Positions 1 to 8,220 are shown, counted from the first letter of the stretch. The stretch: DNA of 64,000 nucleotides from Salipiger aestuarii (GCF_003259905.1 NZ_QLMG01000010.1:57397-121396); one strand, 5' to 3'. Translations and numbers: made by a program. The notes: generated by a model from the sequence alone, not told the origin.

Positions 1-2
1 AG

Positions 3-1388
3 CCGATCTTTCCGCGTCGCATCAGCGGGCCCTTTCGCAACCTGAAATGGTGGCTGCTGGCGCTGATGCTGGGCATCTACTACATCCTGCCCTGGCTGCG
101 CTGGGATCGCGGGCCGGCGATGCCCGATCAGGCGGTGCTGCTGGATCTGGCCAACCGGCGGTTTTTCTTCTTCTTCATCGACATCTGGCCGCATGAATTC
201 TATTTCGTCGCCGGCTTGCTGGTGATGGCGGGACTGGGTCTGTTCCTGTTCACCTCGGCGCTGGGGCGGGTCTGGTGCGGCTATGCCTGCCCGCAAACCG
301 TCTGGACCGACCTGTTCATCCTTGTCGAACGCTGGATCGAAGGCGATCGCAACGCCCGCCTGCGTCTGCATCGTCAAAAGAAATGGGATGTCCGCAAGGC
401 GCGGCTGCGCCTGACCAAATGGGTGGCGTGGCTGCTGATCGCGCTGGCGACGGGCGGGGCCTGGGTGTTCTATTTCACCGACGCGCCGACCTTGCTGCGC
501 AACCTCGTGACGGGACAGGCGGGGCCGGTCGCCTATACCACGATCCTTGTGCTGACCGCGACCACCTTTGCCTTCGGCGGGTTTGCCCGCGAACAGATCT
601 GCATCTACGCCTGTCCCTGGCCACGCATTCAGGCCGCGATGATGGACGAAGACACCCTGACCGTCGGTTACCGCGACTGGCGGGGGGAGCCGCGCGGCAA
701 GCACCGCAAGGCGGACGGCGCCGAAGCCCTTGGCGATTGCATCGACTGCCAGGCCTGCGTCAATGTCTGCCCGATGGGGATCGACATCCGCGATGGCCAG
801 CAGCTGGCCTGCATCACCTGCGGGCTGTGCATCGACGCCTGCGACGACGTCATGGCCCGGATCGGCAAGCCGCGTGGGCTGATTGACTACCTTGCCCTTT
901 CGGATGAACCCCGCGAAAGGGCGGGCCACACGCCGCGCCCGATCTGGGCGCATGTGTTCCGGCCCCGTGTCATCGTCTATACCGCGCTGTGGTCGCTGGT
1001 GGGGGTCGGCCTTGTGATCGCGCTGTTCCTGCGCCCGGATGTGGAAATGACCGTGGCCCCGGTGCGCAACCCGACCTTCGTGGTGCTGTCGGACGGGTCG
1101 ATCCGCAACACCTATGACGTACGCCTGCGCAACAAGCACGGCGAGGATCGCCCCTATGCCCTGTCCATTGACGGCAACAGCGATCTGACGATCACGCTTG
1201 AAGGCGAGGACGATCTGGTCGTGGAGGTGCCCGCCAACGAGACGTATCTGCAACGCGTCTATGTGACCGCGCCGCGCGCGACACCCGAGGCCCAGAACGA
1301 ACGTACAGAGTTCGTCCTGCGACTCGAAGACACCACCAACGGCAACACCGCCACCAGGGACACGGTGTTCAACGGACGGGACAACTGA
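3..1388 (+). CDS. ccoG: CcoG/FixG, cytochrome cbb3 oxidase accessory iron-sulfur protein (5'-truncated by window edge)
   Basis: Polyferredoxin-like membrane protein needed for maturation of the cbb3-type cytochrome c oxidase; family work links it to cupric reduction for copper delivery. The frame stays open to base 3 and the codons before the first Met (base 66) read as family-typical sequence (PRRISG...FRNLKWW), so the true start lies outside the window. Counting from that Met, Cys pairs CGYAC (71-75) and CIYAC (179-183) sit in membrane regions. Two 4Fe-4S motifs follow: CIDCQACVNVCP (225-236) and CITCGLCIDAC (249-259). A C-terminal Ig-like FixG domain covers about 330-440. One base separates the stop from ccoH. 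ccoNOQP would be expected upstream, outside the window. Confidence 0.95.
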   Translation, partial: PIFPRRISGPFRNLKWWLLALMLGIYYILPWLRWDRGPAMPDQAVLLDLANRRFFFFFIDIWPHEFYFVAGLLVMAGLGLFLFTSALGRVWCGYACPQTVWTDLFILVERWIEGDRNARLRLHRQKKWDVRKARLRLTKWVAWLLIALATGGAWVFYFTDAPTLLRNLVTGQAGPVAYTTILVLTATTFAFGGFAREQICIYACPWPRIQAAMMDEDTLTVGYRDWRGEPRGKHRKADGAEALGDCIDCQACVNVCPMGIDIRDGQQLACITCGLCIDACDDVMARIGKPRGLIDYLALSDEPRERAGHTPRPIWAHVFRPRVIVYTALWSLVGVGLVIALFLRPDVEMTVAPVRNPTFVVLSDGSIRNTYDVRLRNKHGEDRPYALSIDGNSDLTITLEGEDDLVVEVPANETYLQRVYVTAPRATPEAQNERTEFVLRLEDTTNGNTATRDTVFNGRDN

Positions 1389-1389
1389 C

Positions 1390-1848
1390 ATGACACGCGA
1401 TTTCCGACTGAACGGCTGGCATGTGCTGGCGATCTTCGTGGGCGCCTTTGCGGTTATCATCGGCGTGAACCTGGCACTGGCCTGGAACGCCGTCGCCACC
1501 TTTCCGGGGCTTGAGGTTGCCAATTCCTACGTTGCAAGCCAGACCTTCGACGACCGCCGCGCCGCGCAGGAGGCGCTTGGCTGGACGGTCGATGCCCAGG
1601 CAATCGACGGGCAGATCGTGCTTGCCATCACCGATGCCAAGGGCTATCCGGTGCAGCCCAGAACGCTAAGCGCCAAGGTCGGGCGCACCACCAGTTCGCG
1701 CGACGACCGCACGCCCGATTTCACCTTCGACGGGCGCGCCTATACCGCCGATGATCCGCTGGCGACCGGCTACTGGAACGTCTGGCTGACCGCCGAGGCG
1801 TTCGATGGCACGGCCTTTCAGCAGCGTCTGTCGCTGCGCGTCCGCTAA
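1390..1848 (+). CDS. ccoH: CcoH/FixH, cbb3 oxidase assembly protein
   Basis: A 152-residue protein with one N-terminal membrane segment (about residues 10-30), then an extracytoplasmic FixH domain ending in the family-like pattern of a WNVWLTAEAFDGTAFQQ stretch. FixH/CcoH is known to associate with cbb3 oxidase and its assembly intermediates; how it acts is not settled. The gene lies between ccoG and ccoI, one base after ccoG and 15 bases before ccoI, so it is almost certainly co-transcribed with them. Length and position match the family. Confidence 0.92.
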   Translation: MTRDFRLNGWHVLAIFVGAFAVIIGVNLALAWNAVATFPGLEVANSYVASQTFDDRRAAQEALGWTVDAQAIDGQIVLAITDAKGYPVQPRTLSAKVGRTTSSRDDRTPDFTFDGRAYTADDPLATGYWNVWLTAEAFDGTAFQQRLSLRVR

Positions 1849-1863
1849 CGCCGGGGAACAGAC

Positions 1864-4047
1864 ATGACCGCCGCGATGCGCCCGCAGATGTCTGCCTGCC
1901 CGGCCTGTGCCGCCGCGCCTGCCGCCGAGGCGCTGGCCGAGGTTGCGCCAAAAGACGCGCGGCTGGTGCTGTCGCTCCCGACCATTCACTGCGCCAATTG
2001 CATGCGCGCCGTCGAAGAGGCGCTGGCACAGGTGCCCGGCGTGCATGCGGCGCGGGTCAACCTTACCATGAAGCGCGTCAGCATCGAGGCCGACGCGGCG
2101 CTTGCCGCCGACGATCTGATCCCGGTGCTTCGCGATGCGGGGTACGAGGCGCATGAACTCGACGCGGGCGCCCTGTCGGCCACGCAGACCGACCGTGCGG
2201 GGCGCGACTTGCTGATGCGTCTCGCGGTCGCAGGCTTCGCGATGATGAACGTCATGCTGTTGTCGATTTCGGTCTGGTCGGGGGCGACGGGGCCGACGCG
2301 CGACATGTTCCACTGGATCTCGGCCGCGATCACCCTGCCCACCATCGCCTTTTCCGGGCAGATCTTTTTTCGCAGCGCCTGGGGCGCGCTGCGGGCGGGG
2401 CGGCTGAACATGGACGTGCCGATTTCGCTGGCGATCCTGCTGGCCATCGTCACATCGGTCTGGGAAACCTCGTTGTCGGGCGAACACGCCTATTTCGACG
2501 CGGCCATCGCGCTGACCTTCTTTCTGCTGACGGGGCGTTATCTGGACCATCGCACCCGGTCCATCGCGCGCTCTGCCGCGGAAGAACTCGCCGCCCTGGA
2601 GGTGCCGCGCGCCTGGCGCCTGACGGTGGAGGGCGACGAACAGGTGCCCATAGCCGATCTGCGCGCGGGCGATCTGCTGCGCGTGCGCCCCGGCGCCCGG
2701 ATGCCGGTGGATGGCGAGATCACCCAAGGCCAGTCGGAACTGGACCGGTCGTTGCTGACCGGCGAAACCCTGCCGGTGTTTGCGGCCCCCGGCACCGCCG
2801 TCAGCGCGGGCGAGGTGAACCTGACCGGCCCGCTGGTGGTGCGCGCCACAGCCGTCGGGCGCGACACGTCGCTGCATCGCATGGCGGATCTGGTGGCCGT
2901 GGCGGAATCGGGGCGGGCAAATTACACTCCGCTGGCCGACAAGGCGGCAAAACTATACGCGCCGGGCGTGCATATCCTGTCGGCGCTGGCTTTTGCGGGG
3001 TGGTTCCTGTGGACCCGGGATTTCCGCGTCGCGCTGAACATCGCGGCGGCGGTGCTGATCATCACCTGTCCCTGCGCGCTGGGGCTGGCGGTACCGGCGG
3101 TGACCACGGCGGCCTCGGGTCGGTTGTTCCGCAAGGGCCTGCTGATAAAGCACGGCACCGCGCTGGAACGACTGGCCGAGGTCGACACGGTGGTGTTCGA
3201 CAAGACCGGCACGCTGACGTCGGGCACCCCCGAGGTCATCAACGCCGATGATTTCTCGCGCCGCGATCTTGAAATCGCGCTGGCGCTGGCGCAGGGGTCG
3301 GCGCATCCGCTGTCGGTCTCGCTGACCGCTGCGCTGACCGCGCGTGGTATCGCCCCTGCCACCCTGAGCGACGTGACCGAGGTGCCGGGCCACGGCACAC
3401 AAGGGTTGTGGCAGGGGCAGATGGTGCGGCTGGGACGTTCGGCCTGGGTCGGGGGCGGCCACACCGATCTGACCGCGGCCTGGCTGCGGGTCGGCGACGG
3501 CCCGGCACAGGCGGTGACCTTTGCCGACACGCTGCGCGCCGGCGCGCAAGAGGCCGTCGCGGGCCTGATCGCCACCGGCAAGCGGGTGATCCTGATGTCC
3601 GGCGACACCCCCGCCGCCGTCGAGGCGCTGGCCCGTCGGCTGGCCATCCCGCAATGGACCGCCGAGGCCCTGCCCCAGGACAAGGCCGCCCGCGTCAAGA
3701 CGCTGAGCGATGCGGGCGCGAAGGTGCTGATGGTGGGCGACGGGTTGAACGACACGGCGGCGCTTGCCTCGGCGCATGTGTCGATCTCACCCGCGTCGGC
3801 GCTGGATGCCGCGCGGGTGGCGTCCGACATCGTGCTGCTTGGCACATCGCTGGCACCGATCCCGGACGCGCTGGGGACCGCCGCGCAGGCCACGCGCCGC
3901 ATCCGTCAGAATTTCGGCATCGCCACATGGTACAACGTCATCGCCGTTCCGCTGGCGATCGCGGGACTGTGTTCGCCGCTGATTGCCGCATTGGCGATGT
4001 CGGCATCGTCGATTACCGTATCGCTGAACGCTTTGCGGCTGAAATAG
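1864..4047 (+). CDS. ccoI: CcoI/FixI, copper-translocating P1B-type ATPase for cbb3 oxidase
   Basis: Membrane ATPase that exports copper for insertion into the cbb3 oxidase binuclear centre. Seen in order over 727 residues: a Cys-rich N-terminus (CPAC, 12-15), a heavy-metal-associated domain with CANC at 43-46, an actuator region with a TGET-type motif, the transmembrane CPC metal site (402-404), the DKTGT phosphorylation site (Asp446) and the MVGDGLNDTAAL hinge motif. The CPC site and CcoG/H/S neighbours separate it from general copper-detoxifying CopA pumps, although family function rather than this protein is the basis. The next gene, ccoS, starts 17 bases downstream. Confidence 0.94.
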   Translation: MTAAMRPQMSACPACAAAPAAEALAEVAPKDARLVLSLPTIHCANCMRAVEEALAQVPGVHAARVNLTMKRVSIEADAALAADDLIPVLRDAGYEAHELDAGALSATQTDRAGRDLLMRLAVAGFAMMNVMLLSISVWSGATGPTRDMFHWISAAITLPTIAFSGQIFFRSAWGALRAGRLNMDVPISLAILLAIVTSVWETSLSGEHAYFDAAIALTFFLLTGRYLDHRTRSIARSAAEELAALEVPRAWRLTVEGDEQVPIADLRAGDLLRVRPGARMPVDGEITQGQSELDRSLLTGETLPVFAAPGTAVSAGEVNLTGPLVVRATAVGRDTSLHRMADLVAVAESGRANYTPLADKAAKLYAPGVHILSALAFAGWFLWTRDFRVALNIAAAVLIITCPCALGLAVPAVTTAASGRLFRKGLLIKHGTALERLAEVDTVVFDKTGTLTSGTPEVINADDFSRRDLEIALALAQGSAHPLSVSLTAALTARGIAPATLSDVTEVPGHGTQGLWQGQMVRLGRSAWVGGGHTDLTAAWLRVGDGPAQAVTFADTLRAGAQEAVAGLIATGKRVILMSGDTPAAVEALARRLAIPQWTAEALPQDKAARVKTLSDAGAKVLMVGDGLNDTAALASAHVSISPASALDAARVASDIVLLGTSLAPIPDALGTAAQATRRIRQNFGIATWYNVIAVPLAIAGLCSPLIAALAMSASSITVSLNALRLK

Positions 4048-4064
4048 CGACGGAAGGGCCTGTC

Positions 4065-4226
4065 ATGACCATCCTGCTTTATCTGATTCCGATTTCGCTG
4101 GTCCTTGGCGGCGCGGGGCTGGTGTTTTTCGTCATCACAGTGCGGACAAAGCAATATGACGACCCCGAAGGCAACGCCGCGCGCATCCTGTCGGGTCAGT
4201 ACGACGACGCCCCGAAACAGGACTGA
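4065..4226 (+). CDS. ccoS: CcoS, cbb3 oxidase maturation protein
   Basis: A 53-residue single-span membrane protein: a hydrophobic helix at residues 3-25 followed by a short acidic tail containing the family-typical YDDPEGNAARIL segment. CcoS is needed for cofactor insertion (haem b and copper) into cbb3 oxidase in related bacteria. The ATG at 4065 is chosen because it opens directly on the membrane helix; the frame is open upstream but overlaps ccoI. It is the last gene of the ccoGHIS group and is followed by a GC hairpin of a dispersed repeat. Confidence 0.93.
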   Translation: MTILLYLIPISLVLGGAGLVFFVITVRTKQYDDPEGNAARILSGQYDDAPKQD

Positions 4227-4259
4227 CCACGATTTCGATTGGGGCCGCCGGCCAAAAGA

Positions 4260-4315
4260 GGGGGCCAGCCCCCCGCGCGATGCGCTCCCCCCGGAGTTTA
4301 TCCGGCAAGATGAAG
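4260..4315 (-). repeat. Dispersed 3'-end repeat, copy 1 (hairpin plus conserved 23-base core)
   Basis: Read on the minus strand this is the core CTTCATCTTGCC-GGATAAACTCC (4293-4315) followed by a C/G-rich stretch and a GC hairpin (arms 4260-4265 and 4268-4273). The 48 bases 4268-4315 are identical to 13175-13222. It lies about 37 bases after the stop of the GMC oxidoreductase, in that gene's orientation, between two convergent operons. A terminator or 3'-end role is inferred from position and hairpin; similar repeats occur widely in Rhodobacteraceae to my knowledge. Confidence 0.8.
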
Positions 4316-4351
4316 GCGCTGGCGCTGTGCCCCCCGCGGGCGCGGAACGGA

Positions 4352-5929
4352 TCAGGCGCGCAGGATCATGTCGGCGGCCTTTTCGGCGATCATGATCGTC
4401 GGGGCGTTGGTGTTTCCGCTGACAATGCGTGGCATGACGCTGGCATCCACCACGCGCAGACCGTCAAGACCCTTGAGCCGGCACTCTCCGTCCAGTGGTG
4501 CGTCTGCATCGGTGCCCATGCGCACCGTCCCGACGGGGTGGAAGATGGTGGTGCCGATGTCCGAGGCGGCGCGGGCGAGGTCTTCGTCGGTCTGGTGGGA
4601 CGGTCCGGGTTTTTCTTCCTGGGGGGCGTATCTGGCCATGGCGTTCTGCGACATGACGCGGCGTGCCAGCTTGATGCTGTCGATCGCGACGCGGCGATCC
4701 GCTGCCGCTGACAGGTAGTTGGGGGCGATCACCGGCGCGTCGTGCGGATTGTTCGATGCGATACGGATGCTGCCGCGGCTTTCGGGACGCAGGTTGCAGA
4801 CGCTGGCGGTGATGGCGGGGTAGCGGTGCAGCGGAGAGCCAAAAGCGTCAAGAGACAACGGCTGGACGTGGAATTCGACGTCGGGGGTGTCCAGCCCCTC
4901 GCGTGATTTGGCAAAGGCCCCGAGCTGGGAGGGAGCCATCGACATCGGTCCCGAACGCCGCGCCATGTATTCCAGCCCGATCGCCATCTTGCCCATCAGC
5001 GAATTGGCCAGCTGATTCAGCGTTTTCGCCCCGGTCAGCCGCCATGCGCAACGCAGTTGCAGGTGGTCTTGCAGGTTCTCGCCGACAGCCGGCGCGTCGT
5101 GCATCACCTCGATGCCGTGTGCGCGCAGCAGCGCACCAGGACCGATGCCCGACAGTTGCAGGATCTGCGGCGAGTTCACCGCGCCCGCCGACAGGATCAC
5201 GTCGCCGCCGCAGCGGGCCTCATGCGCAGTGCCGCCCCGTTCGTAGCGCACGCCCACGACCTTGCGGCCCTCGACGATCAGTCCCAGCACATGGGCGCGG
5301 GTCTTGACGCTGAGAGTGTCGCCTTTGGTGGTGCGCAGGAACGCCTTGGCGGTGTTCATCCGCCAGCCGCCACGCTGGTTGACCCGGAAATAGCCGACGC
5401 CTTCGTTGTCGCCGGTGTTGAAATCGGTAACCTTCGGGATTCCCGCCTGCGCGGCCGCGTCCATCCAGTCGTCAAGCACCGGCCAGTGCAGGCGCTGGTT
5501 CTCCACCCGCCATTCGCCGCCGGAGCCGTGAAAGTCGCTTGGTCCTTCGACGAAATCCTCGGATTTCCGGAACCACGGCAGCACGTCGTCCCACCCCCAT
5601 CCGGTCAGCCCCATCTGCCGCCAGCCGTCGTAATCCACCGCCTGCCCGCGCAGGTAAAGCATGCCGTTGATCGAAGAACACCCCCCCAGCACCTTGCCGC
5701 GCGGATAGATCAGCGTCCGCCCGTTCAGTCCCGGATCTGGCGCGGTGCGATAGCACCAGTCGGTGCGCGGGTTGTCGATGCAGTAGAGATACCCCATCGG
5801 GATGTGAATCCAGTGGTAGCTGTCGCGCCCGCCTGCTTCGAGAACCAGCACGCGGCGGCCTGCCTCGACCAGTCGCTTGGCCAGAACGCAGCCGGCGCTG
5901 CCCGCTCCGATGATGATGTGGTCCCACAT
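4352..5929 (-). CDS. GMC-family FAD oxidoreductase, choline dehydrogenase-like
   Basis: FAD-dependent alcohol dehydrogenase/oxidase of the glucose-methanol-choline family, 525 residues. The N-terminus is the Rossmann motif IIIGAGSAGCVLA, followed by the GMC signature region PRGKVLGGCSSINGMLY. Near the C-terminus are the catalytic His in IFHPVGTVRMG and the second active-site residue in SGNTNAPTIM. The start at 5929 is chosen because the Rossmann strand begins at once and an AGGGG site precedes it; an in-frame ATG at 5971 would lie inside a perfect palindrome. BetA is the best-known relative, but no betB, betI or choline transporter is adjacent, so the alcohol substrate is uncertain. It follows the lrp gene by about 66 bases. 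Confidence 0.88.
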   Translation of the reverse strand: MWDHIIIGAGSAGCVLAKRLVEAGRRVLVLEAGGRDSYHWIHIPMGYLYCIDNPRTDWCYRTAPDPGLNGRTLIYPRGKVLGGCSSINGMLYLRGQAVDYDGWRQMGLTGWGWDDVLPWFRKSEDFVEGPSDFHGSGGEWRVENQRLHWPVLDDWMDAAAQAGIPKVTDFNTGDNEGVGYFRVNQRGGWRMNTAKAFLRTTKGDTLSVKTRAHVLGLIVEGRKVVGVRYERGGTAHEARCGGDVILSAGAVNSPQILQLSGIGPGALLRAHGIEVMHDAPAVGENLQDHLQLRCAWRLTGAKTLNQLANSLMGKMAIGLEYMARRSGPMSMAPSQLGAFAKSREGLDTPDVEFHVQPLSLDAFGSPLHRYPAITASVCNLRPESRGSIRIASNNPHDAPVIAPNYLSAAADRRVAIDSIKLARRVMSQNAMARYAPQEEKPGPSHQTDEDLARAASDIGTTIFHPVGTVRMGTDADAPLDGECRLKGLDGLRVVDASVMPRIVSGNTNAPTIMIAEKAADMILRA

Positions 5930-5942
5930 GACGCGCCCCTGC

Positions 5943-5973
5943 AAATGTCTGACAATTCGTATGTCAGACATTT
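5943..5973. promoter_or_regulatory. Perfect 12+7+12 inverted repeat, probable operator of the GMC oxidoreductase gene
   Basis: Arms AAATGTCTGACA (5943-5954) and TGTCAGACATTT (5962-5973) are exact reverse complements around a 7-base spacer. Each arm also contains a 9-base near-palindrome, TGTCTGACA or TGTCAGACA, as expected for two dimer sites side by side. It lies 14 bases before the GMC start codon and just after the lrp stop. The AT-rich arms lack a T-run, so a repressor site (GntR type is one candidate) fits better than a terminator, but this is inference. Confidence 0.6.
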
Positions 5974-5995
5974 ATCAGGCGCAACCTCGGCGCGG

Positions 5996-6454
5996 TTACA
6001 CCGGCAGCGCCGTGGTCTTGAACACGGTCCTGAGCGCAAAGCTGGATTGCATCTGCGCCACGCCCGGAAGACGCGTCAGGTGCTGGCGGTGAATGCGCGC
6101 GAAATCCTCGGTATCCTCGGCGACGACCTTCAGGATGTAATCGGCCGTGCCCGCCATCAGGTGACATTCCAGCACGTCGGGAATGCGCGCGACCGCCTTT
6201 TCGAAGGCGTCCAGCACCTCGTCCGCTTGCGCGCTGAGGGTGATTTCGACAAAAACCGTGGTGGGCACGGCCATCTTCCGGGCGTTCAGCAGGGCGACGT
6301 AGCCGCGGATCACGCCATCGGTTTCCAGGCGCTGCACCCGACGGTGGCAGGCCGAGGCCGACAGGTTCACCTGGTCGGACAGATCGGCATTCGAGATCCG
6401 CCCCTGTTTTTGCAGCACCCGCAGGATGCGGCGGTCGGTCTCGTCGAGCTCCAT
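5996..6454 (-). CDS. Lrp/AsnC-family transcriptional regulator, probable regulator of ald
   Basis: A 152-residue protein with an N-terminal helix-turn-helix (about 5-60, ELDETDRRILRVLQ...) and a C-terminal ligand-sensing RAM domain (about 70-140, containing VLECHLMAGTADYILKV). It is divergent from alanine dehydrogenase across a 129-base gap, the arrangement seen for AldR-type activators that sense alanine. The start at 6454 gives the canonical N-terminus; an in-frame ATG at 6520 would add 22 unconserved residues and cover an inverted repeat (6465-6489). It may also affect the co-oriented GMC gene downstream. Confidence 0.92.
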   Translation of the reverse strand: MELDETDRRILRVLQKQGRISNADLSDQVNLSASACHRRVQRLETDGVIRGYVALLNARKMAVPTTVFVEITLSAQADEVLDAFEKAVARIPDVLECHLMAGTADYILKVVAEDTEDFARIHRQHLTRLPGVAQMQSSFALRTVFKTTALPV

Positions 6455-6464
6455 GGCGATTTCT

Positions 6465-6489
6465 TTCGTCAAAACGGTCTTTTGTCGAA
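6465..6489. promoter_or_regulatory. Inverted repeat in the lrp-ald intergenic region, candidate Lrp/AldR operator
   Basis: TTCGTCAAAA (6465-6474), spacer CGGTC, TTTTGTCGAA (6480-6489): ten-base arms with a single mismatch pair. It begins 11 bases upstream of the lrp start codon and lies about 95 bases upstream of ald, where an autoregulated Lrp protein activating a divergent gene would bind. No binding data; inferred from symmetry and position only. Confidence 0.5.
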
Positions 6490-6583
6490 GCCTCTGCGAT
6501 GACTCCTTGTCGATACGCATCAAATCCGCGCGGAAATTGCAAGCCGAGGCGCGCAGGATGGAGACGAAAGAGGAGGAATTGCC

Positions 6584-7693
6584 ATGAAGGTCGGATGCCC
6601 CAAAGAGATCAAGCCACAGGAATACCGCGTGGGCCTGACCCCCAACGCCGCGCGCGAGCTTGTCGCGCAGGGACACGCGGTACTGATCGAGACGGGGGCC
6701 GGGATGGGCGCCGGGTTCGACGATGCGGATTACACCAACGCCGGCGCGCAGATCGTCACCGATGCGGCGGCGGTGTTTGCGGGGGCCGGGATGATCGTCA
6801 AGGTCAAGGAACCCCAGGCGCCCGAGCGCGCCATGCTGCGCGCGGGCCAGCTGCTGTTCACCTATCTGCATCTTGCGCCCGACCCCGCGCAGACCGACGA
6901 TCTGCTCGCGTCTGGTGCGACCTGCATCGCCTATGAGACGGTAACCGCGCCGGGCGGCGGACTGCCGCTGCTGGCGCCGATGTCCGAGGTTGCGGGGCGG
7001 CTCGCGCCGCAGATGGGCGCCTGGGCGTTGCAAAAGGCGAATGGCGGGCGCGGCGTGCTGATGGGCGGCGTACCGGGCGTCGGGCCGGCAAATGTGCTGG
7101 TGCTGGGCGGCGGTGTGGTCGGCACCCATGCGGCGCGCATTGCGGCAGGCATGGGCGCCGATGTGACGGTCATGGACCGCTCGCTGCCCCGGCTGCGCTA
7201 TCTCGACGACGTGTTCGGCGGCTTTCGCAACCGCTATTCCACGGCTGGCGCGCTGGCCGAATTGCTGGCCGAGGCGGATATGGTGATCGGCGCGGTGCTG
7301 ATCCCCGGCGCCGCCGCGCCCAAGCTGGTCAGCCGCGCGATGCTTGCGGACATGAAGCCCGGCTCGGTTCTGGTCGATGTCGCCATCGACCAGGGCGGCT
7401 GTTTCGAGACCTCGCACGCAACCACCCATGACGATCCTGTCTACGAGGTCGACGGCATCCGGCATTACTGTGTGGCCAACATGCCCGGCGCGGTGCCGCG
7501 TACCGCGACCATCGCGCTTGGCAATGCCACGCTGCCCTTTGTGCTGGCGCTCGCAGGCAAGGGCTGGCGGCAGGCGTGCAAGGACGATCCGCATCTGGCC
7601 GAAGGGTTGAACGTGCATGCGGGCCAGCTGACGAATCTTGCGGTTGGCGAGGCGCTGGGGCGGGATGCGGTGACTCCTGGGTCGGTATTATAA
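6584..7693 (+). CDS. ald: Alanine dehydrogenase
   Basis: NAD-dependent enzyme interconverting L-alanine and pyruvate plus ammonia, 369 residues, full family length. Residues that match the known active site are Lys75 (in VKVKEP) and His96 (in TYLHLAPD); the NAD-binding Rossmann motif LVLGGGVVGTHAA sits near 169-181, and the conserved VDVAIDQGGCFETS follows. A clear GAGGAGG ribosome site precedes the ATG. The divergent Lrp-type regulator supports alanine-responsive control. Downstream are two perfect hairpins before a convergent gene. Confidence 0.97.
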   Translation: MKVGCPKEIKPQEYRVGLTPNAARELVAQGHAVLIETGAGMGAGFDDADYTNAGAQIVTDAAAVFAGAGMIVKVKEPQAPERAMLRAGQLLFTYLHLAPDPAQTDDLLASGATCIAYETVTAPGGGLPLLAPMSEVAGRLAPQMGAWALQKANGGRGVLMGGVPGVGPANVLVLGGGVVGTHAARIAAGMGADVTVMDRSLPRLRYLDDVFGGFRNRYSTAGALAELLAEADMVIGAVLIPGAAAPKLVSRAMLADMKPGSVLVDVAIDQGGCFETSHATTHDDPVYEVDGIRHYCVANMPGAVPRTATIALGNATLPFVLALAGKGWRQACKDDPHLAEGLNVHAGQLTNLAVGEALGRDAVTPGSVL

Positions 7694-7700
7694 GCACAAC

Positions 7701-7740
7701 CTGTCTTCTGGCACGAGCAAACCGTTGTGGCAGAAGACAG
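7701..7740 (+). terminator. Hairpin after ald
   Basis: CTGTCTTCTG (7701-7710) and CAGAAGACAG (7731-7740) are perfect ten-base arms around a 20-base loop, beginning 7 bases after the ald stop. There is no T-run, so a Rho-independent role is uncertain; transcript 3'-end protection is possible. Confidence 0.45.
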
Positions 7741-7755
7741 CCGCCCTCTTCAGAT

Positions 7756-7782
7756 GGTAGGTCGCCCCTAACGCGACCTACC
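7756..7782 (-). terminator. Perfect hairpin overlapping the stop codon of the small secreted-protein gene
   Basis: GGTAGGTCGC (7756-7765) and GCGACCTACC (7773-7782) form a perfect ten-pair stem with a seven-base loop. The minus-strand gene's TAG (7778-7780) lies inside the right arm. It could stop transcription from both convergent genes; no T-run is present. Confidence 0.45.
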
Positions 7783-8179
7783 ACGCGCAGATCTCGTAAT
7801 TGCGATTTCCCCAACATCCCGAGCGACGGCTCTCTCCGCCCCGGTACAACGATCCCATCCGGACCATATCAAAGCCTTCGCCGGGAAGATTGGTCCAGAA
7901 CTGTCCCATCGAATAGTCGACACCCCGACCCTCTCCGGAGTTTTGATTGGCGGGTGCGAGACTCACGGGGCCTGTCGTAATGTCACGAGCGATGGCACCT
8001 CCGGTGCCGTCCAGCATCTCGAAGACGAAGTCCCCGTTCTCCAGCGGCTTGAAATAACATCGTCCGGAGGTGAGGGCGAAACTCGCCTCGACATCGATTT
8101 CACAGGTCGCGAGCTTGGTATCGGCGTCGGCAGCTACACCGGCCGTCACAGCACTAAGTAGTACGACAAGAAACTTCAT
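7778..8179 (-). CDS. Small secreted hypothetical protein
   Basis: A 133-residue protein with an N-terminal hydrophobic signal-like segment ending near AGVAADA (residues 13-19). The mature part has four or more Cys (CEID, GRCYF, SGCWG, EICAW), suggesting disulfides in the periplasm or outside the cell, and ends on Trp. I recognise no family and assign no function. It stands alone between ald and ftsK, on the minus strand, flanked by hairpins on both sides. It could be a beta-rich secreted domain; confidence concerns only that it is a real gene. Confidence 0.7.
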   Translation of the reverse strand: MKFLVVLLSAVTAGVAADADTKLATCEIDVEASFALTSGRCYFKPLENGDFVFEMLDGTGGAIARDITTGPVSLAPANQNSGEGRGVDYSMGQFWTNLPGEGFDMVRMGSLYRGGESRRSGCWGNRNYEICAW

Positions 8180-8220
8180 CTCGATTTTCCGTTATTCTGA
8201 GGGGGGACTGGTAACCGACG

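Noticed and set aside
4352..5971. Longer GMC oxidoreductase starting at 5971
   Set aside because: The extra 14 codons lie within a perfect palindrome and before a better ribosome site; the family begins directly with the Rossmann strand.
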